The notes below the pieces were generated by a model. That model saw only the letters and a program-made list of their open reading frames with translations, was not told where the DNA came from and did no database searches. Shown here piece after piece: positions 14,501-47,100 of a DNA stretch of 64,000 nucleotides; positions within the stretch are counted from its first letter, which is position 1; each line of letters begins with the position of its first letter. The translations under genes were made by a program, and so were the position numbers. This DNA is from Gadus chalcogrammus (Eukaryota > Chordata > Actinopteri > Gadiformes > Gadidae), in assembly GCF_026213295.1 (NCBI RefSeq), contig NC_079420.1:13180374-13244373 (forward strand). The letters run 5' to 3'.

Positions 14501-15812
14501 GTTTTCCTACAGGTTCTGAGTCCTTCAGGTGAGTACATCCCAGCACCCTGCATACCAGGAACGGTCCTGATCAATATCGCTGATTTGATGCAGCGTTGGA
14601 CCAGCGACCACTTCATCTCGGCTGTGAGTTTGTCTTTAACATTTAAAATTCAGTTTTGTTTGAATTCCCAATTTTCATTTTGCTGGTTGGCGAGCAGCTG
14701 CACGCCACCTATATAAAACCACGGCATCTATATGGCAAATTTAGATTACTTTTCTTTCAAGGAACCATTAGACTATTAAAGTTTACAAAATAAGTTTACA
14801 CTTTCACAAGAGACAGTGTCACGCTATACAAGATTAATCTGGAAGATGTCTGCTATATCTGTCATAAGAAAAAAGAAGAGAGTATGTATTGCCAAACAAA
14901 TCCACACAAGCCCCATTTCTTTCAATTAGACCTACTTTCGACCTCAAGCATGTAAGTATTGACTGACATGTGTGTTTCATTGATAAATATTCCTTTTCAA
15001 GCCATTTTAAAACCTTTTGATAACTCGTCTTTCAGATCCACCGGGTTCTGCTTCCCCCTGCCGGTGACTACAATACTCGTCAATCTCTGGCTTTCTTTGT
15101 AGCGCCAGACGACGACTACCTCATCACCTGCTGCGACGGCTCGACCAAGTACCCCGCTGTTACGGCAGGGGACTATTTAAACTATCGCATAAATGATCTT
15201 CTTGGGAAGAAGTGAACATTTTCCATTGTTGCCAATTTATACACGTTTGTTGCATCACTGTCACATTTAATTTAATTCAAACAGTTAATGAAACAAAGTT
15301 TGATTTATATTTGTATTCTTATTGTTTGCGTAATCGTTAGTTTATTGCATGAAACCCCGTGTAAATAATGCCACTATAATGTTAAAACATTTGCCTTCGA
15401 AATTGAACATGTTTGTCTTTCTCTTAACTGATGGGGGCGGTGTTGCGAACTAAATATATTGAAAGGGAAAGCTTCCTAACCTCATTAAACTGTAAAGAAT
15501 AATACTTTAATAAACTGCAATGAGAATGAATTATAGCTTGTATACATCGCCTATGGAGTGCCAGAATGTATTCACGTTAAAATGTCGTCACTGGACTTAT
15601 CCGGCAAGGAAAGAAAACCACTCACCTAGGGGGGTTCCGATGGTAAGAATCATTGCCATCAAAGCACCTGCAGACGCCCCGTAGATTTTGGACGCACCTT
15701 CAAAAAACTGAGGAAATCGTTCGACAATACAACTGGCGGCCCCAACATAATAAATCCCCATGAACCCACACCCGGCAAAGGAGATGGACCACTCTTTGTT
15801 CAAGTCAAACAT
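1844..15812 (-). CDS. Patatin-like phospholipase (ATGL/adiponutrin family), complete
   Basis: Nine exons: 15626-15812, 7243-7475, 7075-7140, 6768-6974, 6397-6457, 6020-6202, 5133-5274, 4076-4183 and 1844-2297. They total 1641 nt, giving 546 aa. The patatin domain has oxyanion motif GCGF, nucleophile GASAG (Ser47) and the DGA motif (Asp166). The Ser and Asp numbers coincide with those of human ATGL. Exon 6 is a poorly conserved linker. Exons 7-8 match the family segment ending in a WLP-like motif, here ADWIPELP. The last exon is Pro/Ser-rich and resembles no paralogue closely, so I do not choose between pnpla2 and pnpla3. The expected role is neutral lipid hydrolysis or acyl transfer at lipid droplets. 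Intron 1 (8.1 kb) contains a complete antisense dioxygenase gene. The exon 8/9 junction (donor GTAGGT, acceptor CAACAG) is the least certain. Confidence 0.85.
2298..4075. other. Last intron of lipase gene
   Basis: No coding exon or recognisable repeat was found in this AT-rich intron, apart from a short GTATGGTATG tandem near 3437. Confidence 0.5.
4276..4559. mobile_element. Fold-back MITE flanked by TTAA
   Basis: A 284-bp element starts and ends with TTAA. Its two halves are imperfect inverted repeats of about 110 bp each; both begin with an AAAGG-type end followed by ATATTATACCACCAGGTGTG. The centre is a short loop around 4390-4440. TTAA target duplication fits piggyBac- or Kolobok-type non-autonomous elements; the superfamily is inferred only from the TTAA. 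It sits in intron 7 of the lipase gene. Confidence 0.8.
5010..5085 (+). repeat. Possible LINE 3'-tail fragment with TCTAAG repeats
   Basis: A stretch reading TTTCCTTGAGGGAGTC, then GATCAATAAAGCC, then AAGTCTAAGTCTAAATCC looks like the 3' end of a fish non-LTR retrotransposon with a short tandem tail. No coding remnant is attached. Confidence 0.35.
6719..6761. repeat. (GT)n plus G-run beside lipase exon 4 donor
   Basis: About 11 GT units run into about 18 consecutive G. The tract ends only a few bases from the exon 4 donor at 6767. Confidence 0.9.
7510..8516 (+). mobile_element. 5'-truncated L2-type non-LTR retrotransposon
   Basis: An open frame (about 7512-8222) encodes the C-terminal part of a reverse transcriptase and its tail. 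Recognisable segments are [61 protein letters not shown] and RLWNSLP, typical of the fish L2/Maui clade. The element ends in an (ATT)n tail at about 8473-8516, the usual 3' terminus of that clade. The endonuclease and first RT motifs are missing (5' truncation). It sits in intron 1 of the lipase gene, antisense to it. Its left end is only about 35 nt from the exon 2 acceptor. Confidence 0.88.
8517..9339. other. Lipase intron 1, no feature seen
   Basis: No coding similarity or repeat family was recognised here. Confidence 0.5.
9340..10083. repeat. Telomere-like G-rich minisatellite
   Basis: About 745 bp of degenerate tandem units built from GGTTAG, GGTTTAGGGG, GGTTAAGGGG and TAAGGGTTAT. The commonest unit is 25 bp, GGTTAGGTTAAGGGGTAAGG plus GTTAT. 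Higher-order spacing is set by a GGTCCGGTTGAT variant (near 9361, 9510 and 9632). All G-rich strands point the same way. It resembles, but is not, the vertebrate telomere hexamer. It lies immediately 5' of dioxygenase copy A and inside the antisense lipase intron. Confidence 0.92.
10141..10241 (+). promoter_or_regulatory. Core promoter of dioxygenase copy A
   Basis: A GC box (GGGGCGGGGC, 10141-10150), an inverted CCAAT box (ATTGG, 10213-10217) and a TATA-like GATAAAAAG (10233-10241) are spaced as in a class II promoter. Transcription would start near 10262-10270, about 50 nt before the ATG at 10315. This is inferred from motif spacing only. Confidence 0.6.
10315..15215 (+). CDS. Fe(II)/2-oxoglutarate dioxygenase, IPNS-like, copy A
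   Basis: Seven exons: 10315-10467, 12375-12499, 12587-12653, 12760-12904, 13982-14127, 14513-14623 and 15036-15215. They total 927 nt, giving 308 aa. The N-terminus (IPVIDFS, then [14 protein letters not shown]) is the DIOX_N-type start of isopenicillin-N-synthase/ACC-oxidase-like enzymes. The iron ligands are His194 and Asp196 (EHSDYG) and His251 (IHRV). The 2-oxoglutarate-binding RxS motif is Arg264/Ser266 (TRQS). All are present, so an active oxygenase is expected; the substrate is unknown. No signal peptide is seen, suggesting a cytosolic protein. The gene lies entirely inside intron 1 of the antisense lipase gene. The plant/fungal-style family is unusual in vertebrates, and I assign no symbol. 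The ATG at 10315 is chosen because copy B shares it and no upstream in-frame ATG exists nearby. Confidence 0.88.
10468..12374. other. Intron 1 of dioxygenase copy A
   Basis: AT-rich intron with a perfect palindrome (listed separately). No coding exon was seen. Confidence 0.6.
11588..11628. repeat. Perfect 19-bp-arm palindrome
   Basis: The arm GTATAGGACAGCTTCTTAA (11588-11606) is followed by a 3-base spacer and its exact reverse complement (11610-11628). Two further degenerate copies of the AGCTTCTTAAAG motif follow up to 11663. Confidence 0.9.
12905..13981. other. Intron 4 of dioxygenase copy A
   Basis: No gene is visible. A plus-strand open stretch around 13272-13637 has no recognisable similarity and is flanked by no consistent splice sites. 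The last ~100 bp are nearly identical to the same intron end in copy B. Confidence 0.5.
15509..15514 (+). terminator. Polyadenylation signal of dioxygenase copy A
   Basis: AATAAA lies about 295 nt after the stop codon and about 110 nt before the antisense lipase exon 1 donor, so the transcript probably ends inside the lipase intron. Confidence 0.55.
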
Positions 15813-16058
15813 AATTCACCAATTTAAAATAGGCTACTAGGCTACTTGTTAACTCAATCCTTCCATTCGTGATTTGAGAAAATGTATAAAGCCTAATTAT
15901 TTATGTTACCTTATCCACTGTTTGATAGTTTGGACCTTCCACGTGTGTAAATTGATTTTGTTGTTGATAAGTAGACATTTTCCTATAGGTCAATACAAAT
16001 CACGTGGTTTAGTGGAGCTCACAGGTGTCTAATTGGACCTGATAAAATCACATAATAA

Positions 16059-16221
<163 letters not shown>

Positions 16222-16333
16222 TTAATTATGTTTATTGAAATTTGCCGAGAACAATGTAGGTTGAAAAACTCGACTAGGGCAGCTAGGTGGCGACTGTGAC
16301 GAAAAGCGTCGAAAAAAGCCGTACAAATCAGGG

Positions 16334-16841
16334 CGGTGTTACACCGCATTCTGCGACCCACCGAAAAGTGTGACCCCAGGGGGCACTGTTGTACATTTTG
16401 TGCATTGGGTGCATTATAACAAAAACATAAATAAAACACAAGATCTCCCCCCCATCGGTGGGTCTTTCTTTTCTTGATACTAACATTAATTCTAAACAGA
16501 ATTTTACACAGTAGCCTATAATAGGAAATGATCAGAGGTAAATCAGCGTAATTTAACACTGACTGTAGCTTTTTATTGGTAAAGAAGCAACGGTGAAGGA
16601 CCGTAGGCTACTAAACGCCCTATCCATTGTATGGGTCTGTAAAGTGCTAATCAAATCAATCAAATGTATTTACTAAGCACCTTTAATAAAAAGGTAATTG
16701 GTTTGGGGGGAGATCTTATATGTTAAATATGTTTTTGTCATGCCTGTCTACGCTTCAAACTCGTGCATATTGCAGAAAATATACAACAGCGCTCCCTGGG
16801 GTCACATTTTTCGGTGGGTCGCAGAATTCGGTGTAACACTG
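16334..16841. mobile_element. hAT-like MITE, about 508 bp
   Basis: Terminal inverted repeats of about 70 bp run inward from 16334 and 16841. Both contain TGTTACACCG, then TCTGCGACCCACCGAAAA, then TGTGACCCCAGGG. The ends read CGGTG and CAGTG. The flanking 8-mers AATCAGGG and GCTTAGGG agree at 5 of 8 positions, so a decayed 8-bp hAT-type target duplication is possible. No transposase frame lies inside. Confidence 0.75.
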
Positions 16842-16994
16842 GCTTAGGGGCTGCAGCTGCATGTTATTGGAGGACGTCAGTGACCGCGATTGGGCGTACG
16901 GGACAAGCATAGTAGAAGGTGTAGACTACGTGAAATAAACCAGCTGTTGAACCCATTTCATTTTAATATTTCGTAGAAACTCGACGAATCCAAA

Positions 16995-20286
<3,292 letters not shown>

Positions 20287-21578
20287 ACCTTGGCCATGGC
20301 TATCGCCTAACTATGAGGTCAGCTATCTATGCATAAACCAGACAGCCTACTGTGTGTGGAAAGTAAACGGTTAAGTCAAAGATAAGCTGTTGCTTAGAAG
20401 CTTTCATTAACTAGAGCATCAATGTTGATCCAGTATGCAGCACCTCACTTATTTGAAGTAGCAGAATGCAGGACACAAGCAAGGCTAGCTGGCCTGAAGC
20501 TATGATGGCTAACTAGCTAGTTAACTTTACATGTAAACACTATTTGACAACAAAGAGACAGGCCAGGCTGAGAGTTGGCTTCCCTAAATTCAATTCTTTA
20601 ATTCATATTTTTTACATTGATACAATTATTTGGCTTAAGAAGTCACGTTTTAAAATGCACATCTTTAACAAATGAATCTTACAACTATAGAAATTAAAAG
20701 CATGTAAAATAAGAAAATAAAAAGGCCTTATAGCAGACCTTGGCTGTGTTTCTTTTCCTTCCATTTTGTTTTATTTGTTATCATGATTACTCTTGCTATA
20801 TTTTCATAATAACATGCATTCATTAAAACCCAGAGTAAAGTATCTTAAAGCAACATAATATGATGTTATCAATAAGGTCTAAGCAATCCTCCAACATAAA
20901 ACAGGTCAGACAGAATAGTGAGAGACAGATCAGTATAAGAAGAAGAATGCCAAAAAGATAATGGCAAAACACGCTAGAATTATTTGTAGAAAAAAAAGCC
21001 TAAAGCAGAAGAAAACACAGAAAAATGAGAGAGGAGAATAGAGAGTAGTTGAGACAGAAGAGAATAAAGAGGAGAACAGATAAGAACAGAAAGAAGCACA
21101 ACTGAGAAGAGCAGTATAGACATAAGAAAAGAGAGGGGGGGGAGAGTGGAGCACGGAGAAAGAGGAGTCACTTTAGATCCGTTCAAACACATTGACCACA
21201 CACAAAATATTTTTTTTTAAATTTGCTGTTTTAATAAAAGTTTTATGAAATTTTCACGTGGTTTCAGAGGCAGCCACAGGTGTCTGACGGACCACAGATT
21301 GTTTTTACCTACTTACAAATTTCCCCCGTCATTAAGATTTAAAATATGAATAGGCCTATACACCATATTTATTTATGAATGTATTAATTTACTGGATAAC
21401 ATTTATCCACATTGGTTTTGTTTCGTTTATTTATTTTTTACTTCACTCAGTGCTTGATCATTGTCCAACATTACTTTTGATTAGATTAGATTATTTAGGA
21501 TTAGGCGTGATGGTCACCTAGCAACGTCAAACCTAGAAAGATTTCCCGTGAGAAAGGAGCTTCATACGAAGGCACGCC
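20287..21578. other. Intergenic, dioxygenase B to fbxl13
   Basis: AT-rich, with AATAAA at 20716 as a candidate poly(A) signal for copy B and a purine-rich GA tract at about 20915-21170. No gene was seen. Confidence 0.5.
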
Positions 21579-36750
<15,172 letters not shown>

Positions 36751-37441
36751 GATAGAATCATGCACCACTTCAGATATCCGTTATGCTGTGCCTGCAGCAG
36801 GGGCGTGTCCACTGGGTCACATTGAGAAGGCCCTGTGTTGTGGAGGTCTGGTGGCCCCCCCATGTTATTATGGGACAAACCCACAAATTACATTTGAGCA
36901 TTTTATTTTTTTTTACGCTATTGTCAAAAGCTACTTCTAATAAGTGTATGCAACAATGAGTACATAAGAATTAACAACATAAGCAAAATAACTGCTTTTA
37001 AGTACTACACTATAGAAACCAGAATGTTTTTTTTGTTAGTCTCAATTTTCTTTCCTCAGTCAACATTTGTCAACATTTGCTTTACATTGTGATAATACTT
37101 ATATAAAATGTTTCAGTGACAGTATGTTTATTCTTTATTATTACAATAGTTACACATTACAATACATTCTTAAGTAATTCTTCTTGACGATCCTTTCCTC
37201 ACACACAAACACACAAATTCTGTCAAGTCCATCATTGTAAACCAATGTTCATAAACTGACGTCACAACTCTGCACTCGGACTTCGCCAATGACTCCCAAC
37301 TCCAGCCCAGGTTTATTAAATACCTCAGCAATGGACCAATCAATGACCAGGATGCTGATGATTGAGTTGTGTCTGCTGCCAGACTGCATATAAATAGAGG
37401 TCCTCTTGGCTGTGGGGCAGCCCCCTTACGAGGCTCTTGCC
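36751..37441. other. Convergent 3' flanks of fbxl13 and fam185a
   Basis: No gene is seen. Minus-strand AATAAA hexamers at 37128-37139 are the likely fam185a poly(A) signal. No clear fbxl13 signal was identified. Confidence 0.6.
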
Positions 37442-40230
<2,789 letters not shown>

Positions 40231-41126
40231 TGCCAAGGGCAGACAGGGTTCCACCACATGTAATATTACGTATACCCTTCTTCTAGACCACAAATGATAT
40301 CTTAATCAATCAAACACGCATTAAACAAGCTAATGATTATCAACGCATCTCAAGTTAAAACAGGCATCTCAAAGTTAAAACAAGCATACATATGCCCATG
40401 TTTAGATCTTTAACTGTTTGGTAATCTTGAATGGAACCATGGAATGGAACGCATGTTTTTCCGGTCCCCGAAACGCAAAGACTGCTGGGAAACGGAGTCC
40501 TATACGATTGACAAGAAGCCGCTGCAGCTATTAAAACAAATTAAGCATTGAATATGCGGTTGATTTCAGATAGTTTCGATTCCACTGTGTTGAAGCAATA
40601 CATAAATAAACGAAAAACTCATGGACTACTATATTTTTATTTATATCATAATAAAATAAATGTATAAAAAGTGTAGGCCATAAATCATCATTCATAAATC
40701 ATTTAATACATCAAAACATTCCAGTAATTCAATTCAGCAGTCTTACTTATCCTCAGAGAATAACCTGAGGTTTGCGTCCGTCCGTATTTACTGACAAATG
40801 TTCAATTTCAGTTCTCCATTACAAAAATCCACCCCCGAAAGCATTTCTTTACATAACATTAAAATGAAAATAATATTTAATCCATGAGAAAAATAAAGTA
40901 GACTAAATACTTACAAAATTCAGTTTATACTCGTTATACAGTGCACTTAAACCTTTGAAATACCCTATCATGCCAGGAGGGGGAAGCATTGTATCGACTG
41001 TGTTGGATGAAAAATGTAGGTGTATGATATAGGCCCTTTTAAATCACCTAATATAGCCATAGCTTGTTGAAGAAATTTGTGGTAGAAAGGTCGTACTTTA
41101 AATCTTATAAAACGATTAGGCCCATT
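40231..41126. other. Intergenic, fam185a 5' flank and fgl2 3' flank
   Basis: AT-rich spacer holding the fam185a promoter side and the fibrinogen-like gene's 3' UTR. No gene was seen. Confidence 0.5.
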
Positions 41127-44100
41127 TCACAATTCATGCCCTTTGGGTCTGATCATCATTGTAACCGTTTTAAAGGACTGCCTATCATTAGTCAGATAAT
41201 ACTCTGTTGAAATGTTATGCCATGTCCCCCAAAAAATCCCATCTCTGACCCCTTTATACTTTCCTACATAATATCTTCCGTTGAGGTTGGCTGCCATGCA
41301 GGCATCAAACCACCACCCTGAGCTGTAGTACGCCCCGCAGTTCCCAGACGGGTATCGGTCATTGTCTCTGTCTAGGGTGGTGAACGCCTTGTTGTTGTGG
41401 TCGTAGTTTCTGCTGAACCTAAGGGCATCGCCCGCGGACCCCGAATAACCCCCTACGGTCAGGCGGTAGCGCTGCCTCTCGCTCGCCACCCTGAATTTCC
41501 CGTACTCGGCGTGTTCTCTCAACCCTTCGAAGTCCTCCAGCTCCACTCGGAGAACCATGTCCCTGGCCCGCGTCAACAAGTGGATCTTCTCATTGCCCAG
41601 CCAAAACTCTCCTCCGTTCATTTCCCCGAATCCCTCGCTGTACTCGACCCACGTCCGGTTGAAGCTCACGCTACCGTCCCGGCGTCGTTGAATGACCGTC
41701 CAACCTCCACCTTGGTGCTCCATGTCGCAGAACACGGGGAAGGTGCTCAACCTGGGGTCAGGGGTCACCAGGTGGAGGCCGGTTGTTTGATCCCCTCTGT
41801 TGAGATGTTCGGAACAGTCCCTGGGTGCCCTGGGTACTATAGGTCAGGAATACAAATCACTCCAAAATTATTTACCAAGATACATTAAGGGGGAAGGGCG
41901 CGAGAGAGATAGAGAGGGAGAGGAGAAATGAGAGGAGAAATAATGGGTCTGCAAAGGGTCAAAATTCCTTTATACATTAAAAGCCCAAAGCTACCCTAGG
42001 TCGTAAAACGGCTTACACAAGTTCATTAAATGGATATCCACTGGTCTGAAGTCCAATGAACTGGTTTGCTTGGGCCTGAGCAACTTTGAGTTGTTACTTT
42101 GTTTGTCATTGGCTGCAAGCTCGAAACTGGACTGAGGAGGGCCCGGTTAAAGGATGCCTTACAGCTGTTTAGTCTGAGTCAGCCAGAGCACTGTTGGATT
42201 CCTGCACGTTTCTCCCGCTGCTCAGAGATGTGGTAAACACATGGGCAAATTAAAAAATCTCCAACATTAAGTGGTTTGATTTTATAGTAATTCTACAGAA
42301 AATGCAATCTACAATCTACAGAAAATGATGAATACAGACATTTTTGTTATTATCGTTAATTATAATAAACATGAAACATGTAACAATGACTCTTCTTCTT
42401 TTCTAGAATATTTTCCAATTATCCAAAGGGATAATTGGACAATAATTTAATTGTTATAGTTTCTGATGTTGTATCATATTTTAATATTACTTTTGAAATA
42501 TATCAGTATATTCAATTGGCACTCACAAATATGTATGTGTGTGAATATATATATATATATATGTCATAAGTGTCTAGGTCATTATCTTATTAACAGTTAG
42601 GCTGATTAACATGATTTCATGATTTCCACTGTTTCCTATGCAAGCTACTATTCCATCTGGTACAAAAACACATTAGATACTGACCAAAATAAGTGTTGCA
42701 GTTAAAACCATCTTCACTAGGATTATATTCTTGTTAATTATACATACGCTTTGATGATGGGAACATCGGGTGCCGGCCATCTGTTGAGTGGGGCTTTTTC
42801 CCTCCCTGCTTGAGGCTGACCTTTGGAGGAGTCTTTTCCATGAGCTCATTCTGGGGCTTTACATGCAGGCTGGCATCGGGGAACGCCACCACCTGGTTGA
42901 TTTTGACCCGCATTTCACGTGTACTGGGAGTAGTTGACGGAATGGGGGTGAGGGTGAGCCCTGGGTTGGTGCGTCCTGGACTGGGCGGGAGGGCAGGCCG
43001 GGGCAAAGGGTGAGGGGTGTCTGGGCTACGGAGTTCTGGGTTACGGAGTTCTGAGCTACGGAGTTCTGGGTTACGGAGTTCTGGGCTACGGAGTTCTGGG
43101 TTACGGAGTTCTGGGTTACGGAGGTCTGGGCTACGGAGGTCTGGGTTACGGAGGTCTGGGTTACGGAGGTCTGGGTTACGGAGGTCTGGGTTACGGAGGT
43201 CTGGGTTACGGAGGTCTGGGTTACGGAGGTCTGGGTTATGGAGACCTGGGTTAATGCCGCCTCCGATAGTGACTCGGTTACTGTCACCTGTGTTAGTGTG
43301 GCCTGGGTTAATGCCACCTGTGTTAGTGTGGCCTGGGTTAATGCCACCTGTGTTAGTGTGGCCTGGGTCACGGCGGCCAGGGTTAGTATGGCCCGGGTTA
43401 CTAGATTCTCCTAGGTTAGTGTGGCCTGGGTTACTCTGGACTGGGTTATCGTCACCTGGGTTACTGTTGCCTTGGTTACTCTGGCCTGGGTTATCGTCAC
43501 CTGGGTTACTCTGGCCTGGGTTATCTTCACCTGGGTTACTTCGGCCTGGGTTACTGTGGCCTGTGTTAGTGTGGCCTGGCTTAGTGTGGCCTGGGTTAAT
43601 GTGGCCTGGTGTATTGTCAGCTGCGTTACTGTGACCTGGGTTGCTGTGGCCTGGGTTAGTGTAGCCTGGGTTAATTGTCTCTTGTATACTTTGACCTGGG
43701 TTACTATCACCTTTGTAACTGTCACCTGGGTTATTGTATCCTGGGCTTAGGGTGGTGATTCGTCCTGGGATATTGTGTCCTAGTTTGGTGATGATTGTAG
43801 GGCTGGTCCAAGGCCATGAGTTGGAATGTCCTGGGTTAGGGGTGGTCTTGGACCCTGGGTTGGTAGCTCCCGGTCTGGGGGTGGTCTTGGACCCTGGGTT
43901 GGTATCTCCCGGCCTGGGGGTGGTCTTGGACCCTGGGTTGGTACCTCCCGGTCTGGGGGTGGTCTTGGACCCTGGGTTGGTATCTCCCGGCCTGGGGGTG
44001 GTCTTGGACCCTGGGTTGGTACCTCCCGGTCTGGGGGTTGTCTTGGACCCTGGGTTGGTATCTCCCGGCCTGGGGGTGGTCTTGGACCCTGGGTTGGTAC

Positions 44101-47100
44101 CTCCCGGTCTGGGGGTGGTCTTGGATCCTGGGTTGGTATCTCCCGGCCTGGGGGTGGTCTTGGACCCTGGGTTGGTACCTCCCGGCCTGGGGGTGGTTTT
44201 GGACCCTGGGTTGGTACCTCCCGGTCTGGGGGTGGTCTTGGACCCTGGGTTGGTATCTCCCGGCTTGGGGTTGGTCTTGGACCCTGGGTTGGTACCTCCC
44301 GGTCTGGGGGTGGTCTTGGACCCTGGGTTGGTATCTCCCGGCTTGGGGGTGGTCTTGGACCCTGGGTTGGTTTCTCCCGGGCTGGGGGTGGTCTTGGACC
44401 CTGGGTCGGTACCTCCCGGCCTGGGGGTGGTCTTGGACCCTGGGTTGGTACCTCCCGGCCTGGGGGTGGTCTTGGACCCTGGGTTGGTATCTCCCGGCCT
44501 GGGGGTGGTCTTGGACACTGGGTTGGTATCTCCCGGCCTGGGGGTGGTCTTGGACCCTGGGTTGGTATCTCCCGGCCTGGGGGTGGTCTTTGACCCTGGG
44601 TTGGTATCTCCCGGGCTGGGAGTGGGAATGGTCCCGGGTCGTGGGTTGGTTTGTCCCGGGCTGAGAGGGGGGATGACATTCTCTATGGAGCTGTTAGCAG
44701 ACACATCGGGCTGTTCTGTTGTGTCTGAGCTAGCTGTTGCGTTTGGTTCTGTAGATGCTATCAGAGGAACGTTATCTTCAGGTATGTAGTTCAGCCTTGG
44801 GCTAGTAGTTGATTGGGTAGTTGCCTTTGATTTGAAATCGGAGACTGTCACCCCCTGTGCATAATGACTAGTGGAGGTCTCTGGGCTCTGTGTGCAAATA
44901 CGCATTTTCCCGGTGGAAACTTCCATGTTGCCTTGGGATGATTCCACATCAATGCGGACAGGAATGGCAGTGGGTCCGATCCTTTTCACTTTGTCAGAAC
45001 TCATTCCTGTGTCGTGTGGATTAAGTTTTACTACAGGTCTTGGTTTGAACCTTGCTGGTATTTCGGGATTATGTCCATCACTTCCGTCTGTCCTGGGTCT
45101 GTGTGGAGGCTTCTCTTTGGGGACTTTGTCCGACCCTCTCTTGGCTTTTGGATCAGGTTTGGGATATGGCGGTGCTGTCACATGATCAAGATTATGATTG
45201 GGGCCTATTAGTGACCGGCCTTGATTATATTCTGCATCAACTAGTATTTGCCGATTTGGTTCGGTGACAGGTGCAATTGATCCTGAATTATATATCGACT
45301 TTTTGGTCGATAAAAGGATTAGATCTGGGTCAGCATCCGGATCAGGCGAAATATCTTTACCAATATCAGACTCTAATACACTTCCCGGCTTACGTTTTGG
45401 TGTAGAACTTTTTAAATCTTTTTTATGTTGTGGTCCACGGCTTAGTTTAGGACTTTGGTTAGGCTTAGTTCCTTTGTTATTTTGGGGCTTTTTATTTGTT
45501 GAATGGTCGATATCAGGTTTTTCTTTTTTGTGGTCAGATTTTGGCCTTTGGTTTGAGGTCAAATTAGTTGTAGAATGATTCAGATGAATTTTTGGATTCT
45601 TAGACGGAGGCTTAGGCTTTGGATGGGAGGCTGGCTGTAAGCCCAGAACAGGCTTGGTGTTGACTGCAGACTTTTTGCCAGAATTAGATAGTGTGTTGGA
45701 ATCTAGATCAGTGGGAGCCGGCCTTGTGCGTTTCCTTTCCATCTCTCCCTTAGGGAAAGGGATTTTGTCTTTCTTATTATCAGAGGATACTTTTTTTGGA
45801 TGTCCCTGTTTAGGTTTTGATTGTTGTTTGGGCTTTTGATATACTTTGGCCCTTGATCTGGTTTCAATTTTAAGAGGGTCTTCACTGTAGTAGTGAAAGG
45901 ACTTGTGGTGGTGGTCTTGTAATTCAAGACAGTGGGCAAACTATGACTAGAGTAAAAGGGTGTCAGAACCTCAAATGCTGAACCAATGCTATTGTAGGAG
46001 CTAACCTGTGGCTTCAAGGTGGAAGTGGCTACAGTCCCTGGCTGTCCAGTTCTCCTCATTGAGCTAGCTGCCGATGTGGTCATGAGCAACCATTCCTTGG
46101 TCTTCAAGTCAGTCTCAGTGCCTGGGATCGTCCCTTCTTTCCTTGGTGTCTGGATTCTTAGTCCTGGTTTTGTTTCGGATGTGGACCGGTTTGCTTTAGT
46201 TTTGTAGGGAGGAAGATCCCCTGGCTTGTGAAGTAGACCCGGGCCTTGATTCGCTGGTCCAGATCCAGGTGTCCTAGTCTCAGGTTTATGTTGAGTTATT
46301 AGTCCATATCGAGGGGTCTTTGTTTCAGGTGTAACATGATTCTGTATTTCAGATCTAGGTGTCCAAGTCTCAGGTTTACGTTGAGGGACTAGTCCAGATC
46401 TAGGTGTCTTAGTCTCAGGTTTACGGTGAGGGACTAGTCCAGATGTAGGTGTCCAGGTCTGAAGTTTACGGTGAGGGAGTAGTCCAGATCTAGGTGTCTT
46501 AGTCTCAGGTTTACGTTGAGGGACTAGTCCAGATCTAGGTGTTTTAGTCTCAGGTTTACGTTGAGGGACTAGTCCAGATCTAGGTGTTTTAGTCTCAGGT
46601 TTACGTTGAGGGACAAGTCCAGATTTAGGTGTTTTAGTCTCAGGTTTACGTTGAGGGACTAGTCCAGATTTAGGTGTTTTAGTCTCAGGTTTACGTTGAG
46701 GGACTAGTCCAGTTTTAGGTGCCTTAGTCTCAGGTTTACGAAGAGGGACTAGTCCAGATATAGGTGTCCAAGTCTCAGGTTTACGGTGAGGGACTAGTCC
46801 AGATCTAGGTGTCTTAGTCTCAGGTTTACGTTGAGGGACTAGTCCAGATCTAGGTGTCTTGGTCTCAGGTTTACGTTGAGGGACTAGTCCAGATCTAGGT
46901 GTCCAAGTCTCTGGTTTACGTTGAGGGACTAGTCCAAATCTAGGTGTCTTAGCCTGAGGTGTACGTTGAGTGACTAGCTCAGATCTAGGTGTCTTGCTGA
47001 CTTTCTGTCCTCTCAGCCCTGTATTATCACCCTCTTTTTTTTCCTCCTTCAGCTTCTCTCCAGCCCCCTCTCCTCCACTCTTTGTTGTATGTTCATCCTT

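Noticed and set aside
42859..43725. Alternative minus-strand Thr/Gln/Val repeat frames (TQVTLTQAT-like) in the fgl2 repeat region
   Set aside because: Same explanation: shifted reading of the 15-bp units. The NPDLR/NPGHT frame continues into the fibrinogen exon, the others do not.
43734..44789. Long plus-strand open frames (up to about 350 codons, Pro/Gly/Val or Trp-rich) opposite the fgl2 repeats
   Set aside because: They are a by-product of a 39-bp unit that is a multiple of 3: a stop-free unit stays open in several frames. There is no start context, domain or splice support, and the minus strand has the flanking FGL2 domains.
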